Shown in pieces: positions 25,831-35,980 of a stretch of DNA of 64,000 nt; the first letter of the stretch is position 1, and the number at the start of each line of letters is the position of its first letter. The position numbers were made by a program, and so were the translations under genes. The notes beneath the pieces are model-generated. The model saw only the letters and a list, made by a program, of their open reading frames with translations. It was not told where the DNA came from and searched no databases. Source of the stretch: Anaerovorax odorimutans DSM 5092 (lineage in GTDB: Bacteria > Bacillota > Clostridia > Peptostreptococcales > Anaerovoracaceae); NCBI RefSeq assembly GCF_000426305.1, contig NZ_AUFC01000016.1:1-64000 (forward strand). The letters run 5' to 3'.

Positions 25831-28800
25831 TTATAACTCAAAATTATCACCCAGTTTTAAAGAAATAATCTTTGATATTCCCTGTTCCGGCATGGTAACA
25901 CCATAAAGTACATCTGCATATTCCATTGTAGCTTTTTGATGTGTTACTAACGTAAATTGTATTTCTTTAAAATTAGTTAAATATTTTGCAAATCTATCAA
26001 TATTTGCGTCATCAAGTGCTGCTTCAACTTCATCCAAAATGCAAAATGGAGTTGGTTTTGTTTTTAAAACAGCAAACATTAATGAAATGGCAGTCATGGT
26101 TTTTTCTCCACCTGACATAAGATTAATATTTTGTAACTTCTTGCCCGGCGGCTGTGCAATAATTTCAATGTTTGAATCCAATGGCTTTGTTTCGTCATCC
26201 AGTTTTAATTCTGCAGTTCCTCCACCAAATAAATTATAAAAAGATTCTTTAAAATTTATGGCAATTTTATTAAAGCTATCTTTAAAATTACTCCTTATTG
26301 TTCTGTCCATATCATTGATGATATCTTTAAGAGTATCCATTGCTTTTAATAAATCATTTCTTTGTGCTGTTAAAAAATCATATCTTTCTTTCACTGATTC
26401 ATATTCTTTAATAGCTCCGATATTAACTTCACCTAATTGTTTTATTTTGTTTTTAATATCCTTGCTGTCTTTTAAAGCTTCGCTCATATTAAAATCTTTT
26501 TTCTTAAATTCTATAGCCTGCAAATATGAAATTTCGAACTCATCCCACAGTTTATTTTTATAATTGTCTATTTGAGTTTCATTTTTAACCTGTTTAATTT
26601 CAAAATCATACTTTTGATTTTGAAATTTATTTAACTTTTCGTCAATAGTTTTCTTATTATATTCAGTTTCATTTATCTTTTTTATAATTTCGGTTTTCTC
26701 TTCTTGAAAATCATTTAGAGTTTTTTCTAATTGTATTTTCTCATCTTCTTTGGTTTTTAAAACATTATCTAAATTTGTACTGTTATCATTAAGATTATTT
26801 TTTTGTATTTGAAGCTCCTTTAAAAATAATTCTTTTGTCTCGATTTCACTTTTAAGCTCACCTTTATAATTTTCTATTCTCTTAATAATATCCTCTATAT
26901 TACGCTTTTTGCTTTCTTCAGCCGCAACATCAATTGTCAGCTTTGTAATCTCATTATTGATTTTTTCTAAATTAACTTTTTCTGTTTCATAATCTGTAGT
27001 ATCTGTTTCTATTTGTTTGGTTATGTCATTAAGTTCTGACTGCGTTTTTTCAATAGCTAAATTAATCTCATCAATCATTAATTTAGAGGAATTTTCTTCT
27101 TCAGTAATGCTATCCAGCTCTTTTCCCCATTTTTCTTCACTAAATCGCAGTTCAGTAATTTGAGCAGAAATTAAATTGATTTCGTTTTCTTTAACAAGTA
27201 ATTCCTTTTCTTTTTCTCTATGAAGAATATCTCTTTTTTGAAGTTTTTCTAATTTAGAACTTATATCAATCCGAAGTTTTTCAATTTCCTTTGTAATATC
27301 AGCTTGTGATTTTTGCATAATTTCTATCTTATAAGCCATCTTTTTTATTTCAGCCTTACGAACTAAAAGATTTGCCGAATTATTGCGTAATACTCCTCCG
27401 GTAATTGCTCCTCCTGAATTTATTACTTCACCTTCCAATGTTACAAAACGCAATCCTGAAGTAACTTTCTTTGAAAGTTTTACTGCATTTTCAAGCTTGT
27501 CCACGATAATTACTCTACCAAGAAGGTAACTCATTACACTGCTGTACTTTGAATCAAAACTTACACATTGTACAGCTATACCCTTAAATCCTTCTGCATT
27601 TTTTAATAAATTATCATAATTGGCACTGGAAGCTTTAATATTTTTAATTGGTAAAAAAGTCAACCTGCCTGCCTTATTAGCTTTTAATTTAGCTATTGCT
27701 GTCTGAGCGCTTTTATCATCTTCGCAAACAATATTCTGCATTGCACCGCCAAGTGCAGTTTCTATTGCAATTTCAAATCCACTTGGTACTTTAATCAATT
27801 CGGCAACTACTCCGTTTATACCAGGTATTCTGGATTTCATAACATATTTTACAGCATTATTATACCCCTCATAGTTACTTTCCATTTCTTCAATGGTTTT
27901 TTTTCTTGTAATAATTTCTCCTAGTGAGATGCGCTGCTCTTCATATTCTTTGCTTAATTCTTTTTCTTTTAAAACTAATTTATTATAAATGTCTCTTTCA
28001 ACTTTAATCTCATTTTCAACAGTTAAGATATTTTGAGAAATAATATCCTTTGCAGCCTTTGCTTCTTCATATTTACCGGAAATCTCCAGATTTATACTGT
28101 CAGATGTAGTTTTTTCCGATAATATTTGTTCTTTTCTTTTATCTAATGTACCTTTAAGGCTTAGGAGACTGTTTATTTCACTGTTTTTAACATTTATAAT
28201 CTTATGTAAATCATATATTTTATTTTTCTTGTCATTTATTCCTTTAGACTCTGTATTTAAAATATAATTTCTCTTAGTATAATCATCATTTTTTAATTCT
28301 AATTGCTCTTTTAGTTCTTTTAAGTTTTCATCAATTTTTTGTTTGTTAACAATTAAATCTTGTGCACTATTTTGTTCCTTGGAAATTTTTTCATTTATCA
28401 AGCTGATTTCTTCATGCAGTCTTATATTATCTTTTTCTATGGTAAATAATTTTTGCTTTGTCAACTGACCGTCATTAACGATGTTATTGATTTCTTCAAC
28501 GTTTGAGAAAAGCTTGTCCCTAATTTCATTTAAAGCTTTTTCTAGCTCTTCATTGCGGGTTTGATATAATTCAAGATTATCATCTATAGAATTTTTTTCT
28601 TTTTTATATCTTGTTATTTGATTTTCAGACTCTACGAGTTCAGCTTTTATATCTTTATTTTTCTCCTCTATATTTTCAATTGTTTTCAAAGTAATATTAA
28701 TATCTAAATCCCTATATCTATCTCTTAAATTCAGATATTCTGTGGCTTTTATACTGTCATTTTTTAAGCCGTCAATTCTTGACTCTATTTCATTTATAAT

Positions 28801-29379
28801 GTCATTAACTCTATCTAAGTTACCACTTGCTGTCTCTAATTTTTTTGCTGACTCAGCTTTTTTTGTTCTGTATTTTACAATACCTGCAGCTTCTTCAAAT
28901 ATTTGTCTGCGAGTTTCAGGCTTACTGCTTACAATATCTGCAATCTTCCCCTGACCGATTATAGAATATCCATCTACACCAATGCCGGTATCCATTATCA
29001 ATTCTCTTATATCTTTCAGCCTGCATTGATTGTTATTAATAAAATACTCACTTTCTCCGGATCTGTACATTCTTCTTGTGATTGCTATCTCGGAAAAATC
29101 TATGGAAAGCATACCTTTTGTATTATCTATAACAAGGGTTACTTCTGCCATACCTCTAGATTTTCTGCTGGCTGTACCTGCAAAAATAACTTCTTCCATC
29201 TTTCCGCCTCGCAGCATCTTAGGACTCTGTTCTCCCAAAACCCACCTAATGGCATCAGAAATATTGCTCTTTCCGCTCCCGTTAGGACCTACAATACAGG
29301 TAATTCCGCCTTGAAATTCTATACTTACAGGTTCTGCAAAGGATTTAAATCCATGCATATCTATTCGTTTAAAATACAA
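25831..29379 (-). CDS. smc: Chromosome segregation protein SMC
   Basis: 1182 residues. Walker A GPNGSGKSNISDAIRWVLGE, long coiled coils, hinge near residues 510-670 (GINGVVAELIKVPSGFEIA...GGAITGGVLRN), C-terminal signature LMSGGEK and Walker B FCILDEVEAALDDAN. It is the ATPase of the bacterial condensin that organises replicated chromosomes. Its start overlaps rnc by 11 bases, the classical rnc-smc-ftsY order. Confidence 0.97.
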   Translation of the reverse strand: MYFKRIDMHGFKSFAEPVSIEFQGGITCIVGPNGSGKSNISDAIRWVLGEQSPKMLRGGKMEEVIFAGTASRKSRGMAEVTLVIDNTKGMLSIDFSEIAITRRMYRSGESEYFINNNQCRLKDIRELIMDTGIGVDGYSIIGQGKIADIVSSKPETRRQIFEEAAGIVKYRTKKAESAKKLETASGNLDRVNDIINEIESRIDGLKNDSIKATEYLNLRDRYRDLDINITLKTIENIEEKNKDIKAELVESENQITRYKKEKNSIDDNLELYQTRNEELEKALNEIRDKLFSNVEEINNIVNDGQLTKQKLFTIEKDNIRLHEEISLINEKISKEQNSAQDLIVNKQKIDENLKELKEQLELKNDDYTKRNYILNTESKGINDKKNKIYDLHKIINVKNSEINSLLSLKGTLDKRKEQILSEKTTSDSINLEISGKYEEAKAAKDIISQNILTVENEIKVERDIYNKLVLKEKELSKEYEEQRISLGEIITRKKTIEEMESNYEGYNNAVKYVMKSRIPGINGVVAELIKVPSGFEIAIETALGGAMQNIVCEDDKSAQTAIAKLKANKAGRLTFLPIKNIKASSANYDNLLKNAEGFKGIAVQCVSFDSKYSSVMSYLLGRVIIVDKLENAVKLSKKVTSGLRFVTLEGEVINSGGAITGGVLRNNSANLLVRKAEIKKMAYKIEIMQKSQADITKEIEKLRIDISSKLEKLQKRDILHREKEKELLVKENEINLISAQITELRFSEEKWGKELDSITEEENSSKLMIDEINLAIEKTQSELNDITKQIETDTTDYETEKVNLEKINNEITKLTIDVAAEESKKRNIEDIIKRIENYKGELKSEIETKELFLKELQIQKNNLNDNSTNLDNVLKTKEDEKIQLEKTLNDFQEEKTEIIKKINETEYNKKTIDEKLNKFQNQKYDFEIKQVKNETQIDNYKNKLWDEFEISYLQAIEFKKKDFNMSEALKDSKDIKNKIKQLGEVNIGAIKEYESVKERYDFLTAQRNDLLKAMDTLKDIINDMDRTIRSNFKDSFNKIAINFKESFYNLFGGGTAELKLDDETKPLDSNIEIIAQPPGKKLQNINLMSGGEKTMTAISLMFAVLKTKPTPFCILDEVEAALDDANIDRFAKYLTNFKEIQFTLVTHQKATMEYADVLYGVTMPEQGISKIISLKLGDNFEL

Positions 29380-30082
29380 GAACCTCTCCCCTCTCTATGC
29401 CCTCTTTTGCTGCATTCTGCTCTGCTTCTTTTTTTGTTCTGCCGCATCCGTTTCCTATAACCTTACCATTAAACAGTAAATTCACATAAAAAGTTTTATT
29501 ATGATCAGGTCCTTCTTCTTTTTCTATAATATATCTAATGTCTGCTTCACCTCTTGCTTGAAGAATTTCCTGAATATCCGTCTTATAGTCTTTATACAGT
29601 TTTCCATTTAATGCATCTTCTATAATTGAACCGAATATAGAAAGTACAAAACTTTTAGCTGCTTCAAATCCCCCATCTAAATAAACAGCTCCTATAACTG
29701 CTTCCATAGCATCAGCTAATATAGAATTTCTGCTTCTGCCCCCACTGTTTTCTTCACCTTTTCCTAAAGAAATCAGTTTTCCCAAAGACAAAGACTTTGC
29801 ACAACGAGCTAATGATCGTTCACATACGATAGACGCTCTAAGCTTCGTCAGAACACCTTCTTCCACATCCCATAATTTTTTATATAATTCATCACTTATA
29901 ACTGCATCAAAAATAGCATCCCCTAAAAACTCTAGTCTCTCATTATTTTGCTCATCTTTATTATGGTGGGCACGATCGTTTTTAAATTCATTTACATAGG
30001 AACTATGAGTTAAAGCCGTTTTTAAAAGCTGTATATCATTAAACTTATATTTTATTGCCTTTTGAAATTTAACTTCATTCAC
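29369..30082 (-). CDS. rnc: Ribonuclease III
   Basis: 237 residues: RNase III signature NERLEFLGDAIFDAVIS and second acidic site DAMEAVIGAVYLDGG, then a double-stranded RNA-binding domain (DIQEILQARGE...GRTKKEAEQNAAKEG). It processes rRNA precursors and structured mRNAs. Overlaps plsX upstream by 8 bases and smc downstream by 11. Confidence 0.96.
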   Translation of the reverse strand: MNEVKFQKAIKYKFNDIQLLKTALTHSSYVNEFKNDRAHHNKDEQNNERLEFLGDAIFDAVISDELYKKLWDVEEGVLTKLRASIVCERSLARCAKSLSLGKLISLGKGEENSGGRSRNSILADAMEAVIGAVYLDGGFEAAKSFVLSIFGSIIEDALNGKLYKDYKTDIQEILQARGEADIRYIIEKEEGPDHNKTFYVNLLFNGKVIGNGCGRTKKEAEQNAAKEGIERGEVLVF

Positions 30083-31091
30083 TTATTACAATTTCCTCCA
30101 TTTCCAGTACTGAATTTTGTATCGTTTGTACTACATTATTTTTTGCGTATGGAATTCCTTTAATAATAGTATTTTTTACTGCATTTGCATTTGATGATCC
30201 ATGCATTTTTACAAGAGGCCCTTTTACACCTAAAATCGGTGCACCGCCATATTCGGAATAATCAAATTCACGTTTTAATTCTTTCAATTTCCCGGAAAGT
30301 AATAAAGCTCCGAGTTTTGAAATGGTTCCCTCTGTAAATTTATTTTTCAAAAGTTTTAAAATATTCCAAGCCAGTCCTTCTGTTAGTTTCAAAATTACGT
30401 TGCCGATGAATCCATCGCAGACTATTACATCACAAATACCTTTTGGTACATCTCTTGCTTCTATATTTCCTATAAATTTTATAGATTCACTTTTCAAAAG
30501 CATTTCATGAGCAGCTTTTAATACAGTAGTTCCCTTGGTTTCTTCCGTTCCCATATTTACAAGACCTACTGTAGGATCTTTGTAATTTAATACTTTTTCC
30601 ATATAAATGCTGCCCATGGTTGCAAATTCCAACAAATTATTTGGTTTACATTCTGAGTTTGCACCTGAGTCTACCAAAAGAGAAACTCCCTTTCCCAAAA
30701 TGGGATAAGTGCTGGCTATAGCAGGTCTGTCAATTCCTTGAATTCTTCCTAATATAAATAATCCTCCTGCCATTATTGCACCTGTATTTCCCGCAGAAAT
30801 AAATAGATCTCCTTCACCTTTTTTTATCATGTTGATACCTTTTACCAGGGAAGATTCCTGCTTTGTTCTTACAGCTTTAACCGGTGCATCATCGTTAGTG
30901 ATTACATCACTTGCATGAACTATACTTATATTTGCTTTATTATAATTATATTTCTTTAATTCCGCTTGTAATTTTTTTTCATTTCCAACTAAAATAATTT
31001 CATCAGTTATTTGTTTTGATGCTTCGACAGCACCTTTAACAATCTCTGCTGGTGCATTGTCTCCTCCCATTCCATCTAGCACAATTTTCAT
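30075..31091 (-). CDS. plsX: Phosphate acyltransferase PlsX
   Basis: 338 residues starting MKIVLDGMGGDNAP. Conserved SAGNTGAIMAGG and CDGFIGNV motifs. It converts acyl-ACP to acyl-phosphate for PlsY. The usual fabD-fabG-acpP genes between plsX and rnc are absent; plsX overlaps rnc directly. No rpmF/yceD pair precedes it. Confidence 0.96.
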   Translation of the reverse strand: MKIVLDGMGGDNAPAEIVKGAVEASKQITDEIILVGNEKKLQAELKKYNYNKANISIVHASDVITNDDAPVKAVRTKQESSLVKGINMIKKGEGDLFISAGNTGAIMAGGLFILGRIQGIDRPAIASTYPILGKGVSLLVDSGANSECKPNNLLEFATMGSIYMEKVLNYKDPTVGLVNMGTEETKGTTVLKAAHEMLLKSESIKFIGNIEARDVPKGICDVIVCDGFIGNVILKLTEGLAWNILKLLKNKFTEGTISKLGALLLSGKLKELKREFDYSEYGGAPILGVKGPLVKMHGSSNANAVKNTIIKGIPYAKNNVVQTIQNSVLEMEEIVISE

Positions 31092-31330
31092 ATGTCTCTC
31101 CTGTTCTATCTATTCTTAAGTAACTTCATCAACTCAAAATTGATTTTGTTTTACGTAATCCTACTAACTATTTAAAATAGTGTTCAAATCCAAGTCAAAT
31201 TTAATGCCAACTTTTATATAATTTTAAAACTTTCTAATTAATTCTACATAGTAAAATTTGACACTTATACAAATTAAACTATATCATATAAAGATTTAAA
31301 TTGCAATTTTTCACAAATAAAAGAAAACTT

Positions 31331-31933
31331 TTACTCCTCAATTTTTAATATTGATACTTCGTAAGCAGTTTTTATTATTACATTTTCATCTTCATCTTTT
31401 TTCCTGTATTCTCTGCTTTGAATTCTTCCCTCTACAGTGATTTTTGTTCCAACTTCAAGCCCTGCAGCATAACCGGCATTTCTTCCCCATGCAATACATG
31501 GTATGTAGTCTGATTTATTGTACATTCTGTTTACAGCAAGCATAATATCACATATTTCTCTTCCTAATGGGGACATCCTGTTTATTGGCTTTTTACAAAT
31601 AAAGCCTTCTAAACAAATTTTATTCACATGAGTAAATTCACTTTCTTCTATAAGCGAGAACTCTCTTACAAAAACTATTATATTAAGTTTATTCTTTCCC
31701 TCCTCGACCTCATTATATGTCCTGATTTGACCTTCTATTTTTATATTACTTCCCACATCAAAGGTAATATTCCATATAAGTCTTTCAGAAACAACGATTT
31801 GAATGCAGTCTCTATATCCACTTTTCCGATTTATTCCCATTAAAAATGAATAAAATACTTCTCCATAGGATTTATGACTAAAAACCGGCGATGATAAGAC
31901 TTCCCCTGTAAGTTCCGCTTTATTTGTTTCCAT
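31331..31933 (-). CDS. Single-stranded DNA-binding protein with two OB folds
   Basis: 200 residues made of two SSB-like OB domains: residues 1-95 (AELTGEVLSSPVF...IKIEGQIRTYN) and 105-200 (ICLEGFICKKPINRMSPLGREICDIMLAV, then IPCIAWGRNA, ITVEGRIQSREYRKK). The acidic SSB tail for partner binding is missing. It is a monocistronic gene distinct from standard ssb. A role with ssDNA is likely but its pathway is unknown. Confidence 0.75.
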   Translation of the reverse strand: METNKAELTGEVLSSPVFSHKSYGEVFYSFLMGINRKSGYRDCIQIVVSERLIWNITFDVGSNIKIEGQIRTYNEVEEGKNKLNIIVFVREFSLIEESEFTHVNKICLEGFICKKPINRMSPLGREICDIMLAVNRMYNKSDYIPCIAWGRNAGYAAGLEVGTKITVEGRIQSREYRKKDEDENVIIKTAYEVSILKIEE

Positions 31934-32005
31934 TCTCTAATTCCTCCCCCTTGTTTTTAATTTAGACCCGTTATATTAAATATTTACAGGTTATTTTTGC
32001 ATTAA

Positions 32006-32033
32006 AAAATGAACTGTATCTACAGTTCATTTT
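32006..32033 (-). terminator. Terminator after coaBC
   Basis: AAAATGAACTGTA (32006-32018) pairs perfectly with TACAGTTCATTTT (32021-32033). The minus strand then continues in T residues. It separates coaC from the SSB-like gene. Confidence 0.8.
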
Positions 32034-32090
32034 ATTCTTTATCTCATTTTTTATTACATAAACAAAAGGAAAGTTAAAATATTATATAGG

Positions 32091-32633
32091 TTAATTCAGA
32101 TTCTCAAGCAATATATTCGCAATAATATTTACATCCTGCAATGCACCTTTACCTAAATCACCACAGGCAAGGAGACTTTCTTTTGGCTCAATAAACTTAT
32201 AACCATAGCCTGCAAGTTTTTTAATATTATCTTGAACTATTGGGTTTTCATACATTCCTGTATTCATAGCCGGCGCAATATATATTGGCTTATCCCTTAT
32301 TGCCATAACTACAGTAGAAAGCATATCATCTGCTATACCATTTGCAATCTTACCTATAATATTTGCAGAAGCCGGTGCTATAATACATAGATCTATTTTC
32401 TTTGCTAGGGAAATATGTTTAATTTCCGATGGTGTAAATTCTTCAAATGTATCTGTATAAACTCTGTTTTTTGTAAGAGATTGAAAAGTCAGTGGTTTGA
32501 TAAATTCCTGTGCACTTTTAGTCATAATAACGTCCACATTTATGTCTTTTTTTACTAAAAGGCTAGCAATTTCTGCGGCTTTATAAGCTGCAATACTGCC
32601 TGTTACACCTAATAAAACATTCTTCATTTGCAC
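32091..32633 (-). CDS. coaC: Phosphopantothenoylcysteine decarboxylase (CoaC)
   Basis: 180-residue HFCD flavoprotein: GVTGSIAAYKAAE near the start, FMN/substrate motifs ASANIIGKIANGIADD and PAMNTGMYENP. It decarboxylates 4'-phosphopantothenoylcysteine in coenzyme A synthesis. Here CoaB and CoaC are separate proteins, not the usual fused CoaBC; the genes overlap by 10 bases. Confidence 0.92.
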   Translation of the reverse strand: MQMKNVLLGVTGSIAAYKAAEIASLLVKKDINVDVIMTKSAQEFIKPLTFQSLTKNRVYTDTFEEFTPSEIKHISLAKKIDLCIIAPASANIIGKIANGIADDMLSTVVMAIRDKPIYIAPAMNTGMYENPIVQDNIKKLAGYGYKFIEPKESLLACGDLGKGALQDVNIIANILLENLN

Positions 32634-33325
32634 TTCTCCTTATTTTTTACTGATTCCACTACATTCTTTACTATGATTTCAGCAATTTCCTTTTTAGTAT
32701 TCATCTTTACATAACTCTTATCTGGTGATATCAAATATCCTACATGACCGCTTTCAGTAATTTCCGATAAATCATTGGCCATTACAAAATCACATCTATT
32801 TTTATTCAGCAGTCCAAATCCAACGTCTATTAACTCTTCGTGAGGCACTTTACTTAATAGCTTAAACCCTACGAGAACCACATCTTCTTTTATCTTCTTA
32901 ATTTGACCAATTACTTTAGGTGTCTTTTTCAATACAATTTTTATTTCTTCTATTTCAGAACTGATTTTTTTATCTGCATCCACCTTATGTTCACCTGTCT
33001 CATCACATGCTAAAATATAGTTTACTGTGTAATCACTTACTGCCATAGCATGTATTACTGCATCTATTTTTTTAGTTGAAAGCAAGAAATTAAGCTGAGA
33101 AAGTAAATTATCAACGCCTTCTATTGATATATTTTCCACTTTATCTGAATTAATTCTTTCAGCACTCTTTCCACAAAGGTAATAAATATTTTCAATATCA
33201 TTTTCATCTGCTTCTAAAAAGCCATTGGCAATTTCCTTAGCAAGTCTTCCTGTGGAGTTATTTGAAATTACTCTGACGTCATCTATCTTTTCGGTTGTTC
33301 CTCCTGCTGTTATAACTATATTCAT
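32624..33325 (-). CDS. coaB: Phosphopantothenate-cysteine ligase (CoaB)
   Basis: 233 residues starting MNIVITAGGTTEKIDDVRVI, with NNSTGRLAKEIAN, the CoaB nucleotide and substrate region. A conserved VGFKLLSK/ANDL block follows near the C-terminus. It joins cysteine to 4'-phosphopantothenate; the coaC product acts next. Stand-alone form as in streptococci and enterococci. Confidence 0.9.
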   Translation of the reverse strand: MNIVITAGGTTEKIDDVRVISNNSTGRLAKEIANGFLEADENDIENIYYLCGKSAERINSDKVENISIEGVDNLLSQLNFLLSTKKIDAVIHAMAVSDYTVNYILACDETGEHKVDADKKISSEIEEIKIVLKKTPKVIGQIKKIKEDVVLVGFKLLSKVPHEELIDVGFGLLNKNRCDFVMANDLSEITESGHVGYLISPDKSYVKMNTKKEIAEIIVKNVVESVKNKEKCK

Positions 33326-33478
33326 TACTTTATTTCTCCTTTTGTAATCTTTAAAAGTGCAATTGAGAATTGAAAAATCTTACAAGTTTAGGGTTTTAGA
33401 ATTAATAATCTTAATCTTTTTTACAATTCCTATCTATATAACAAAGTATTTTTTGCTGTTTTAAAATAGATTTATAGC

Positions 33479-33742
33479 TTAATCTTCAACTTGTTTTCCT
33501 GTACTGTCCATATGATAATTTTTTTTCATAATAAGTTTGCCAACAGGTACAATCTTATACCCTTCACTTTGTAGCTTTTCTAAAATCAAAGGTAAATATT
33601 CTTCTACATGATTTGCATTATTATGAAATAATACAATTGAACCGGGTTTAACATTTCTAGTAACTCTTTCTACAATTTGCTCTGTACTTATATCTTTCCA
33701 ATCCAAACTATCAATATTAGATTTGAAATACAACTTTATCAA
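33479..33742 (-). CDS. pdaB-like polysaccharide deacetylase, C-terminal half (split gene)
   Basis: An 87-codon open frame of which only the last 77 residues (from DSLDWKDIS) belong to the deacetylase; the first 10 codons lie in the inserted element. It carries the NodB C-terminal motif GSIVLFHNNANHVEEYLPLI. The N-terminal half is at 38926-39507 on the same strand. Both halves share TTGA at the break. Excision of 5,255 bp would join V-180 to this fragment in frame to give a 257-residue PdaB-type enzyme. Confidence 0.85.
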   Translation of the reverse strand: MIKLYFKSNIDSLDWKDISTEQIVERVTRNVKPGSIVLFHNNANHVEEYLPLILEKLQSEGYKIVPVGKLIMKKNYHMDSTGKQVED

Positions 33743-34126
33743 GTCTTATCATTTTATTTATATTTAATGATATTGTAGTTTAATAATATTATTAATCTTT
33801 ATACCTTTAAATATTTAAATGTACTTTCCTTCTTTAATATTTTTATTTTCTCTATCTTTAAAATCATATGTTGATATTTTTATTTCTAATAAAAATAATA
33901 AGAATACTATAACATATTTTATTTATAATGTTAAAGTATTCTTTATATTATTCATCTTTATTTTTTAATTTTTAATTTAGTCTTTTATACTTTGTTTTTA
34001 TTTTATAAAGGGCCTTTCTTCCATTAATTATTAATTTTTTAACCTTTCTACTAAAAGGTTTTGTATATCATTTTACATAAGATAAATAATTATCTATTTA
34101 CATTTTATATAAAGTTATTGATTATT
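33743..34126. other. AT-rich element end without genes
   Basis: About 380 bases between the inverted motif at the element end and the recombinase stop. No ORF, hairpin or promoter convincing enough to name. Confidence 0.5.
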
Positions 34127-35626
34127 TTATACTTTCCATTCAATGCTTATAGTTTCATTTTTTACTGTAATTTGCTTAATCATATCTCTTGCTACTGCCT
34201 TTTTTTGCTCCATTGAACTTTTATCCCAATTATCTATACATTTTCTTATATCATCATAATAACCAGTTCTTGCATCAACCATCTCTTTTTGCAGTTCCTT
34301 CTCTAAAAGCTCTTTTTCTTCCATCAAATTCTCAGCCTTATCATTTAGCAAACGTGTTAATGTCTCTCCCCCATTACATATTTGAGTTACAATATGCTCT
34401 ATCTGTTTTTCCACTGCAATAATTTTTAATTTTATATTATTTATTAAAGCAGTATCCGTATTTTCTAAACTATATTTTGTATTATTCATTTCATTGATTC
34501 TATCAAATATTTGACTTCTTACTGCTTCTTCTATCTCTTCAACATTTTTACCTTCAAGAAAATCATTGCAGGCATTATAAGAACGATGACCACTGCAATA
34601 AAATTTTTTATATTTTTTCTTTGTTACAACAACTACTAAACTATATCCGCAATATCCACATTTTATTATTCCAGACAACCAACTGTGTTTTCCCTTTCCC
34701 GCATTACCTATTTGCACATTACTATTTAACTTTTCCTGACATCTTAACCATGAATTAGAATCAATAACACCATCATGCAATGCAATTGAAAGTACATGAT
34801 CATCTAATCTTGTGTATTTCCTTTCACTTCGTTTTCGTTTTCCATATAAAAAACATCCTTTTTGCCCAACAAATTCCGAAATACCATTTTCTATTTTTAC
34901 ACCTTTATTGTTGTAATATGTATATACCTCTGCATCTGCTTTTACATAAGAAGGATTATTAAGTATCCTGCTTATTTTTGAGGACTCCCAGTTACCGCCT
35001 TTTCCAGTCTTTATACCTTGATCATTAAATGACTTTGCTATATCCCCTAAACTCATATTAGATAAATATAAGTCATACATTTTAAGTAAATTAGGCAGTT
35101 GGACTTCATCTGGAGAATACATGCTTGTCTTATGTCCTTCAACACTCACGTATATTTTTTTAAACCCGTAAGGAGGTGGTCCCCCCATATAATAACCCTT
35201 TTTTGCTCTTGCATAATAGTTATGAGTAATTCTTGTTTGAATAGTTTCTCTTTCCAATTGGGCAAATACCATAATAATATGTAGCATTGCTCTTCCTATA
35301 GGTGTTGATGTATCAAATGTTTCAGTAGCTGATGCAAATTTAACTTTAAACTTTTCTAATGTTCCTATAATATCTGCAAAATCCAATATTGAGCGACTTA
35401 TCCTGTCTACTTTATATACAACCAATTTTGTATATATACCACTTTCAAAATCCTTTATCATCTTTTCAAATGCTGGTCTGTGGGTATTGCCTCCACTGTA
35501 TCCTTTATCTGTATAAATTTTATATGCCTCACCATCTTCTATGGTTTTTATGCAAAAATTTATTTGTGTATCTATGGAGATACTATCTTTTTTGTCTACA
35601 GATTGACGAGAATAAATAGCTATCAT
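34127..35626 (-). CDS. Large serine recombinase of the intervening element
   Basis: 499 residues. Resolvase domain (1-140) with catalytic Ser9 in AIYSRQSVDKKDS and the arginines of YKVDRISRSI; recombinase domain (about 155-290, PPPYGFKKI, then WESSKISRILNNPSY); zinc ribbon (IIKCGYCGYSLVV...FYCSGHRSYNAC); a C-terminal coiled coil. It is intact and should catalyse excision at the TTGA-core sites. It is encoded next to the C-terminal half of the split gene, same orientation. Ribosome-binding site GAGGAC, 17 bases after the 50-aa ORF. Confidence 0.95.
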   Translation of the reverse strand: MIAIYSRQSVDKKDSISIDTQINFCIKTIEDGEAYKIYTDKGYSGGNTHRPAFEKMIKDFESGIYTKLVVYKVDRISRSILDFADIIGTLEKFKVKFASATETFDTSTPIGRAMLHIIMVFAQLERETIQTRITHNYYARAKKGYYMGGPPPYGFKKIYVSVEGHKTSMYSPDEVQLPNLLKMYDLYLSNMSLGDIAKSFNDQGIKTGKGGNWESSKISRILNNPSYVKADAEVYTYYNNKGVKIENGISEFVGQKGCFLYGKRKRSERKYTRLDDHVLSIALHDGVIDSNSWLRCQEKLNSNVQIGNAGKGKHSWLSGIIKCGYCGYSLVVVVTKKKYKKFYCSGHRSYNACNDFLEGKNVEEIEEAVRSQIFDRINEMNNTKYSLENTDTALINNIKLKIIAVEKQIEHIVTQICNGGETLTRLLNDKAENLMEEKELLEKELQKEMVDARTGYYDDIRKCIDNWDKSSMEQKKAVARDMIKQITVKNETISIEWKV

Positions 35627-35640
35627 TTTATTGTCCTCTT

Positions 35641-35793
35641 TTAAATTAAAGTTTTGTCCTCACCTAAATTGTTATATTCTTTTAAAATATTTTTTATTAA
35701 CTCCTGTTCTGCCTTTTCTTTATCTTTATTGTCAGAATAAATCGGACTTATATTTTTTATAATATACCCGGATATTTTTAATTCATTTACCAT
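35641..35793 (-). CDS. 50-residue protein upstream of the recombinase
   Basis: ATG 35793 follows AAGGGGGAG and encodes MVNELKISGYIIKNISPIYS... (charged helix KDKEKAEQELIKNIL), ending at TAA 35643-35641, 14 bases before the recombinase start. Translational linkage suggests a recombinase accessory protein, such as a directionality factor, but this is inference from position only. Confidence 0.6.
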   Translation of the reverse strand: MVNELKISGYIIKNISPIYSDNKDKEKAEQELIKNILKEYNNLGEDKTLI

Positions 35794-35980
35794 ATAAAAA
35801 TCTCCCCCTTATTCTTTTTTATAACAATATGAATATAAAGGCTTGTTTATGTCTTAATAATAATATAAATAAATATTAGAATAGTTATCTATTATTTCAA
35901 TAATTTCTATTGCGCTTATATTAATACTATGAGGAACTTTAAGATATTAGATATATAAGAAAAATAAATTTTAAGGCAGT

